From AV17 sp046262735 (GTDB taxonomy: Bacteria > Verrucomicrobiota > Verrucomicrobiia > Chthoniobacterales > UBA10450), in assembly GCA_046262735.1 (NCBI GenBank), contig JBHEMD010000093.1:1-23279 (forward strand): DNA of 23,279 bases, read 5' to 3'. Every line of letters starts with the position of its first letter. The first letter of the stretch is position 1. Position numbers and translations under genes: made by a program. A model generated the notes under the pieces. The model ran no database searches. It saw only the letters and a list, made by a program, of their open reading frames with translations, and was not told the DNA's origin. This document shows positions 1-5,024 of this stretch, in pieces.

Positions 1-1
1 G

Positions 2-55
2 CGCAAAGCGTTTGGCAAGCGCATCTCGATTTTCATCGAAGATTGGACATCGTAG
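2..55 (+). CDS. Possible C-terminal tail of a gene entering from the left edge
   Basis: One frame is open from base 2 and ends with TAG at 53-55, giving the tail RKAFGKRISIFIEDWTS. The residue mix is protein-like, and the stop lies 23 bases before the HAD start at 79, as expected for the end of an upstream gene. Eighteen codons are too few to name a family, and the other two frames are also open across the same bases. This is a weak call. Confidence 0.2.
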   Translation, partial: RKAFGKRISIFIEDWTS

Positions 56-78
56 CCGGGCGCCCAAACGTTGTCCGT

Positions 79-360
79 ATGAAGTATCGCGCGCTCGCCT
101 GCGATTACGACGGGACACTCGCGCATGACGGCGTGCTCACCGCCGAGACAGCGGCCGCGCTCGACCGGTTCCGCCATTCCGGCCGCAAGTTGATCATGGT
201 GACCGGCCGCGAGCTGCCCGACCTCAAACGTGTCTGTCGTGTGCTCAATAAGTTCGAATTCGTCGCGGTTACCGAATTGATCGATCGCATCATCGCCACC
301 GACCTGGCGGAGATCAGGCGGCGTTCGCGCGAGCCGCAACCGATCACGACCGAAACTTAA
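79..360 (+). pseudogene. Shortened HAD-superfamily hydrolase (probable internal-deletion relic)
   Basis: The 93-residue product starts MKYRALACDYDGTLAHDG, which is HAD motif I (DxDGT, nucleophile Asp in DYDGT). It continues with the motif II-like stretch KLIMVTGRELPDL. HAD phosphatases of this Cof-like type are usually well over 200 residues, with a cap domain and motifs III and IV (Lys, then Asp-Asp). Here the sequence passes directly from VCRVLNKFEFV into AVTELIDRIIATDL, which resembles the extreme C-terminal helix of the family. The middle, including the cap and the metal-binding aspartates, is absent. The reading frame remains open, so an in-frame deletion of roughly 130-150 codons is the simplest reading (inferred from family length). 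ATG 79 is preferred over TTG 43 because it starts at the conserved strand. Catalysis is unlikely. Confidence 0.6.
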
Positions 361-462
361 ACGCGCGGCATCACGCGACCATGATCGTGTGTTTCTTAAT
401 GGATGACCAGGACGCGCTTTGGTTTGCGGGCCAGATATCGCTGGCCAGGCGGACGATTCGCT

Positions 463-930
463 TCAACGCCTGTTCTTCGCCACTTTGGGTGGAAAGAGCC
501 AGAGAAGCTGGCCCTCTTCGGCCTCAAGATCGACATCAACCAGCGCGACGCCGGCCTTAGAAAGCTTGAGCGCAGCACCGGTCAATTTCGAAATGACGTT
601 GGTGAAGTCGGGTTCATGGCCCACCAGCATCAGACTCTTGGCGCGGTGGCGTTTCCACACTTTGCGCAGCTCGTCCAGATCGAAGCCGGGCGCGAGCAAT
701 TCATCATGACGCAATTTGGCGTTCAACTGGTCGGCTGCGACCTCGGCGGTTTGCGCGGCGCGCGGCAACGGGCTTGTCACGATGAGAGTGGGCTGCACTT
801 TCAGGCGCGCGAGAAAGTTTGTCACCTCGCGCATTTCTTTTTTGCCGCGCTTGGTCAATGGCCGCTCATCATCGGATTTTTTCCAGTTCGGCCAATCGGC
901 TTCGCCGTGTCGGAGAAAGTAGAGGTGCAT
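463..930 (-). CDS. sixA: SixA-like phosphohistidine phosphatase
   Basis: The 155-residue protein belongs to the histidine phosphatase (RHG) superfamily. The RHG motif is at residues 7-9 with the nucleophile His8. SPLPRAAQTA (52-61) supplies the second arginine, and LVGHEPD holds the second catalytic His105. The small size and the lack of a cap insert fit SixA, which in E. coli dephosphorylates histidine phosphotransfer proteins. The ATG at 930 was chosen because RHG lies only seven residues from it; an upstream extension in the same frame looks random. The gene lies 19 bases after the ppgK-like gene and is the last gene of the ppk1-ppgK-sixA string, so it is probably cotranscribed. Its substrate here could be a phosphorelay protein or a phosphorylated small molecule. 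The family call is firm; the substrate is inference. Confidence 0.85.
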   Translation of the reverse strand: MHLYFLRHGEADWPNWKKSDDERPLTKRGKKEMREVTNFLARLKVQPTLIVTSPLPRAAQTAEVAADQLNAKLRHDELLAPGFDLDELRKVWKRHRAKSLMLVGHEPDFTNVISKLTGAALKLSKAGVALVDVDLEAEEGQLLWLFPPKVAKNRR

Positions 931-949
931 GTCGATCTTTTGGTGTGAG

Positions 950-1639
950 CTAAACGAAGTTCCACTTTGGCCGCCGGGTGTGCGGGTCCGACTGCCAGAG
1001 GCGGATGCCGCCGAGAAAAGCATTGCGATTGTGTCCGAGCTCGACGCCATCCGGGAGCGGGTCGATCTTCTTTGCTCCACTGCCGCCAAGCACGACGTAG
1101 TCGGCAAGGAGTGATTTTTTGAGCTGCGTTACGGCGCGGACGACGTCCCGTTTCCATTGTTTTTCGCCGAGCTTTTTCATGCCGGCCTTGCCGAGATAAT
1201 CCTCGATCGTCTGATTATGGCCGTAGGGTAGGTCGCCCAATTCGAGCGGGAGCAGGCATCTGTTCCAAACGAGGGCCGATCCCAGCCCGGTGCCGAGCCC
1301 GAGAAACAACATTCGTCCGCCGTGGTAACTGCCCAGAGCCTGCATGGCGGCGTCGTTGATGATGCGCACCGGTTTGCGCAGCGATTTCTCGAAATCGAAC
1401 CGCTTCCAGCCTGGGCCCAGATTTTTCGGCTCGCCCAGGATGCGCCCGTGGCGGACCGGCGCCGGGAAACCGACGGAAACGGCGTCAAATTTCCAGTTGT
1501 GCAGCAATGGTCGCATTTGCTCCAGCATGGTCTGGGGCGTCATCTTTGCTCCCGATTCGAACTTTCGCTTTTTCTCGCGCGAGATCATCAGCTTCACATG
1601 CGAGCCACCGATATCGACGACGAGAATATTTTTTCTCAT
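950..1639 (-). CDS. ppgK: Polyphosphate glucokinase-like ROK-family kinase
   Basis: The 229-residue protein has the ASKHA/ROK sugar-kinase layout. VVDIGGSHVKL (residues 7-17) is the phosphate-1 loop. INDAAMQAL (94-102) contains the Asn-Asp catalytic pair (Asp96), LGLGTGLGSAL (113-123) is the phosphate-2 loop, and LELGDLPYG follows at 132-140. Polyphosphate glucokinases share this size and these motifs; they phosphorylate glucose using polyphosphate and/or ATP. The neighbour supports a polyphosphate role: its ATG (1637-1639) overlaps the TGA of ppk1 (1636-1638) as ATGA, so translation is probably coupled. A cytoplasmic enzyme is expected, as no signal peptide or membrane segment is visible. 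The donor specificity is inferred from context and could instead be ATP. Confidence 0.85.
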   Translation of the reverse strand: MRKNILVVDIGGSHVKLMISREKKRKFESGAKMTPQTMLEQMRPLLHNWKFDAVSVGFPAPVRHGRILGEPKNLGPGWKRFDFEKSLRKPVRIINDAAMQALGSYHGGRMLFLGLGTGLGSALVWNRCLLPLELGDLPYGHNQTIEDYLGKAGMKKLGEKQWKRDVVRAVTQLKKSLLADYVVLGGSGAKKIDPLPDGVELGHNRNAFLGGIRLWQSDPHTRRPKWNFV

Positions 1640-3918
1640 TCCGTTTTCTTAGATGCGGCAGCCGCCTGGCGATCGTCCGATGCAGCCGGCGTCGGGTCGG
1701 CCACGACAATCGGTATTAACTTGTCGGCGCGCGCTTTTCTTTTTGACCCGCCGAGTTTTCTCGTGCGCTCCCGCGACACTTCCCGGAATTGCCATTGCGC
1801 CTGGCGTCGCGGTTCGGGCCCCTCGGGTTTCAAACGCCGGTAGGTTCCGTCCGGCTGCAGTTCGCGCGCTTTCACGCGGTCATTGAGAACGGTTGGAATC
1901 ACTTCGTTTACCATCTGGTCGCGCAACGCCGGGGTCTCGACCGGGAACGCCACCTCAATGCGCCGGTAGAAATTGCGCGGCATCCAATCAGCGCTGGAAA
2001 GGTAAACGAGCGGGTCGCCCGCGTTCTCGAAGTAATAGATGCGACTGTGCTCGAGGAATCGGCCGACAATGCTGATGACCCGAATATTCTCGCTCAAGTC
2101 GGGAATCTTTGGCCGCAAACAACAAATGCCGCGCACGACAAGATCGACCGTGACCTCGGCACAGGAGGCTTCGTAAAGCTTCTCGATGATGTCGTGATCA
2201 ACGAGTGCGTTTAATTTCGCCACGATCCGGGCCGGTTTACCGGCGCGGGCGTTGTCGCGTTCGCGATCGATGCACTGGATAAGGCGGCTGTGCATGTCGA
2301 ACGGCGCGACCATCAATTTTTTCAAGCCCGGATAACCAGCCAGGCCGGTGAGAGTGTTAAAAACGGTCGCCACTTCATCGGTCAATTGCGGATTGCTCGT
2401 GAGCAAACTGAAGTCGGTATAAAAGCGGGCGGTGCGCGGGTGATAATTACCCGTGCCCAGGTGCACATAGCGCCGGAGCTGATCGGAATCGCGCCGGACG
2501 ATGAGCATCGCCTTGCAATGGGTCTTTAATCCGACGACGCCGTAGATGACGTGCGCACCCGCTTCTTCCAGCCGGCGCGCCCATTGAATATTGGTCGCTT
2601 CATCGAAACGCGCCCGCAGCTCGACAATTGCGGTGACCTGTTTACCGGCGTTCGCAGCTTCGATCAGCGCCTCGACAATGGGCGAATCGCCGCTCGTGCG
2701 GTAAAGGGTGATCTTGATGGCGAGGACTTGCGGGTCGTGGACAGCTTTCTCGATCAACTCGACGACCTGATCAAAGCTGTCGTAGGGGTGATGCAGCAGG
2801 ATGTCCTGCCGGCGTAAGACTTCGAAAAAATCGGCATGCGGCGGCAACGCCGGGTCGCGCGCCGGTTGAAAAGGACGGTCTCGTAGTTTGGCGAACGCAT
2901 CGTTCGTCACCAGCGGCGCGAGATGCGTCATCGAGAGCGGACCATCAAGTTTGTAAGCATCGGCCTCCGACAGATCGAAAAACTCGAGAAGCAACCCGAG
3001 AAAGTCTTTTGGACAATCGGTCTCTATTTCGAGGCGCACGGCGTTGCCGCGACTCGAGCGCCGCAGTTCCTGCTCGATCGTGCGCAGGAGATTTTCCGCT
3101 TCCTCGTCATCGATGTAGAGATCGCTGTTGCGGGTGACGCGAAAGGCGTGCGCACCATCGAGGATCAGGCCGGGAAACAATTCGCCGATGTGCTGCTTAA
3201 TGAGCGACGCGAGATAGATGTATTCCCACGGTTCGTGCGCCCCGCGGCCCCGGGGCAATGCAATGAGCCGCGGCACGACCCGCGGAACCTGGACAATGGC
3301 GTGCAACGGTTCTCCGCGACGACGGGTTTTCGCCCGGACGAGTAGATTGTGACTGCGATTAAGCAAATGGGGAAACGGATGACTCGCGTCGACCGCCAGC
3401 GGCGTGAGCATCGGTAAAACCTCCTGCTGAAAATAACGGTGCGCCCAAGCCGCGCGTTTCGCGGGCAACTCCGCCACCTTGCGAATGTAAATCCGATGCC
3501 TGGCCAGCTGGGGGAGCAGATCGTTATTCCAAAGTTCGTACTGTGCGGTCACGAGCTCATGCACTGTCCCTTGGATGCGGTTGAACGTTTCGGTCGGGCT
3601 CAAGCCATCCGGACCCACCTCGCTCGTTTCGCTCTCGATTTGTTGCTTGATCCCGGCGACCCGAATCTCGAAGAACTCGTCCAGGCTAGAACTAACGATG
3701 GTGAGAAATTTCACCCGGTCGATCAACGGCTGCCGCGGGTCCTGCGCTTCTTCGAGGACGCGCCGGTTGAATTCGAGCCAGCTCAGCTCACGATTGATGA
3801 AGTTTTTTGGATCGCCAAAACGATCGTGCGTGGTTTGCACGATCTGCGGCGCCGGCGGAGCTGGACCGATTCTGTTGCTGGCTTCTTCGATCCTGGCGCT
3901 GGTCTGGGCTTCCGGCAT
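1636..3918 (-). CDS. ppk1: Polyphosphate kinase 1
   Basis: PPK1 reversibly transfers the gamma phosphate of ATP onto polyphosphate. The 760-residue product has the expected domains. The N-terminal domain includes NRELSWLEFNRRVLEEA and the SSLDEFFEIRVAG stretch. The head domain follows, then two phospholipase-D-like catalytic domains. The two conserved histidines are in GLKTHCKAMLI (about residue 467) and GRFLEHSRIYYFENAG (about 624), with the Arg-rich FYRRIEVAFP stretch after them. The first matches the autophosphorylated histidine of E. coli PPK1. About 60 residues at the C-terminus are basic and low in complexity, outside the usual fold. ATG 3918 is preferred; TTG 3927 would add three residues, and neither has a strong ribosome site. 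The gene follows the broken phoU by 48 bases and overlaps the ppgK-like gene. Confidence 0.96.
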   Translation of the reverse strand: MPEAQTSARIEEASNRIGPAPPAPQIVQTTHDRFGDPKNFINRELSWLEFNRRVLEEAQDPRQPLIDRVKFLTIVSSSLDEFFEIRVAGIKQQIESETSEVGPDGLSPTETFNRIQGTVHELVTAQYELWNNDLLPQLARHRIYIRKVAELPAKRAAWAHRYFQQEVLPMLTPLAVDASHPFPHLLNRSHNLLVRAKTRRRGEPLHAIVQVPRVVPRLIALPRGRGAHEPWEYIYLASLIKQHIGELFPGLILDGAHAFRVTRNSDLYIDDEEAENLLRTIEQELRRSSRGNAVRLEIETDCPKDFLGLLLEFFDLSEADAYKLDGPLSMTHLAPLVTNDAFAKLRDRPFQPARDPALPPHADFFEVLRRQDILLHHPYDSFDQVVELIEKAVHDPQVLAIKITLYRTSGDSPIVEALIEAANAGKQVTAIVELRARFDEATNIQWARRLEEAGAHVIYGVVGLKTHCKAMLIVRRDSDQLRRYVHLGTGNYHPRTARFYTDFSLLTSNPQLTDEVATVFNTLTGLAGYPGLKKLMVAPFDMHSRLIQCIDRERDNARAGKPARIVAKLNALVDHDIIEKLYEASCAEVTVDLVVRGICCLRPKIPDLSENIRVISIVGRFLEHSRIYYFENAGDPLVYLSSADWMPRNFYRRIEVAFPVETPALRDQMVNEVIPTVLNDRVKARELQPDGTYRRLKPEGPEPRRQAQWQFREVSRERTRKLGGSKRKARADKLIPIVVADPTPAASDDRQAAAASKKTE

Positions 3919-3966
3919 TCCTGGCAAAGATCGACCAACTAATCGCCATTCGCGAATGGCCCTGTT

Positions 3967-4398
3967 TCAACTTGAGCCGACCATGCTTTGGTGCCGGATG
4001 TCCTCGGCTGCGGCCGCGTAGACGGCGTCTTCGGCGATGTTGGTCGCGTGATCGCCGACACGCTCCAGACAGCGAGAAATGAAGATCAAATTCAAATAAC
4101 CGCGCAGCTGCTCCGGGTCCTCCGCCATGCGCTGCGTGAGACGCCGGCTCGCCAGCTTATTCAGCTTGTCCAGCTCGTTGTCGCGGCCGACGCCGCCGCG
4201 CGCAAGATCGACATCTTCGCGCGCAAAAGCGTCGATGCTGTCCTTGAACATCGACATGGCGTGCGCCTGGATCGGGCGCATCAGGTCGGCTTCGGGCAGG
4301 GGCGGATGTTTGTTCAACTTGCGGGCGCGGCGGGCGATGTTAGTCGCCTGGTCGGCGATGCGCCCGCGGCGCCGTCTGTCGCGCTCGAGACGACGAAC
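3967..4398 (-). pseudogene. phoU: C-terminal part of phoU (5' end lost)
   Basis: The open frame of 143 codons matches the second half of PhoU, the regulator linking the Pst phosphate transporter to PhoR signalling. It begins with the end of the first helical repeat (GRIADQATNIARRARKLN). The second repeat is complete, with its metal-site helices: NELDKLNKLASRRL and CLERVGDHATNIAED. PhoU normally has about 220 residues with two such repeats, so roughly 80 N-terminal residues are missing. In-frame TGA at 4399-4401 closes the frame upstream. The only in-frame starts are poor, for example TTG at 4317, which would give 116 residues. The upstream sequence is instead the start of a PhoB-like gene. 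Order in the operon, phosphate regulator next to ppk1, is typical. Confidence 0.75.
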
Positions 4399-4489
4399 TC
4401 ACCGGCCCGCCGAGACCGAGCGCGAGGAGATCGACAACATCCTTCTCGTCTTCGATGATGAGGATGGTTTTGCTCGAGATCGCAACCAT
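4340..4489 (-). pseudogene. Fragment: first codons of a PhoB-type response regulator fused to phoU debris
   Basis: ATG 4489 opens a 49-codon frame beginning MVAISSKTILIIEDEKDVVD. This is the beta-1 strand and acidic pair of a CheY-like receiver (Glu13-Asp14), very like the start of PhoB. After about 24 codons the homology stops. The frame then reads GGPVSSSSRARQTAPRA and ends at TAA 4340, while the PhoU homology runs in another frame from about 4372 downwards. The phospho-acceptor Asp, the rest of the receiver and the winged-helix DNA-binding domain are all absent. This looks like a deletion junction between the starts of phoB and the interior of phoU, and 4371-4425 is hard to read in any frame. 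It begins 21 bases after the DHp-like gene. Confidence 0.65.
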
Positions 4490-4510
4490 GCGAGAGCAGG
4501 GCTGCCCTGA

Positions 4511-4774
4511 CTAGGTCGCTTCGCCGGCAACGCCTTCCTTGACGCCGTCTTTTTCGTGCAAGGCTTGCGTAAATTCCTGCAGACTGGAGACGATCTGGGG
4601 CGCTTTACTCAGCACTGTAGTGGCGAGTTTCTCGGCATAATCGGGACGGCGCTGGGACATTTCCGAGAGCGCCATCATCACGGCAAGGGCGTTGTTGATG
4701 GAATGTTTGATCTCGCTGAACCGGCGCTGCAACTGCGCGAACTCTTCGTGGGTGATGTTGATGGGCTCACTCAT
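4511..4774 (-). CDS. Small DHp-like (histidine kinase dimerisation/phosphotransfer) protein
   Basis: The product has 87 residues. Its centre, FSEIKHSINNALAVMMALSE (residues 19-38), looks like the histidine-containing helix of a kinase DHp domain or a Spo0B-type phosphotransferase (His24, Asn27-Asn28). A second helix follows at about residues 46-72 (AEKLATTVLSKAPQIVSSLQ), completing a helical hairpin. No ATP-binding HATPase domain, membrane segment or signal peptide is visible. The ATG at 4774 was chosen because the 35 residues upstream in the frame look non-coding. The gene lies 21 bases before the phoB fragment on the same strand, so it heads the phosphate/polyphosphate string. A role as phosphotransfer partner or kinase-like scaffold is inference from the motif and the position. 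Confidence 0.6.
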   Translation of the reverse strand: MSEPINITHEEFAQLQRRFSEIKHSINNALAVMMALSEMSQRRPDYAEKLATTVLSKAPQIVSSLQEFTQALHEKDGVKEGVAGEAT

Positions 4775-5024
4775 AAGAGACGATGAGAAAAACGTGGGGT
4801 TGTACTTGAGCGAAAGTTCGCGGAATGATCGGGAGGTGCGAAGGCAAATTATCGCGAAGAAGCCAGCGCGCCAGCACAATTTGGTGATTTTGTCGCACGT
4901 TAATCATATTGGTGCAGTTTTCAGACCAAAGCCGCGGGTTTAATTCAGTTCCATGACCGGCCCGGAGTCGCTGGAGAAAACGCCGGGTTATGCTTGAGTA
5001 GAAGGTTCGACATTTCCACTCAAG
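4775..5024. promoter_or_regulatory. Divergent intergenic region between the DHp-like gene and uvrA
   Basis: These 250 bases separate divergent genes and must hold both promoters. I could not identify convincing -35/-10 pairs, a Pho box, or a LexA box of the CTGT-N8-ACAG or GAAC-N4-GTTC type. What is visible is a short palindrome, GCGAA-AG-TTCGC, at 4810-4821, and a partial copy of the uvrA start region (see the repeat entries). No credible gene lies here. Confidence 0.5.
4866..4883 (+). repeat. 18-base repeat, upstream copy
   Basis: GCGCGCCAGCACAATTTG here is identical to 5055-5072, which encodes residues ARQHNL of UvrA. Both copies also follow a CTTGAG hexamer by nearly the same distance (hexamer at 4805 and 4993, that is 61 and 62 bases to the repeat). 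In the same relative frame this copy also reads ARQHNL. An old, decayed local duplication of the uvrA start region is the simplest explanation. Confidence 0.6.

Noticed and set aside
403..948. 181-codon rightward open frame
   Set aside because: It is antisense to the SixA-like gene, whose RHG and GHE motifs are clear; the translated product has no recognisable domain.
4775..5024. LexA/SOS box before uvrA
   Set aside because: No sequence fits the proteobacterial or Gram-positive LexA consensus; the short GCGAA-AG-TTCGC palindrome is too weak to call.
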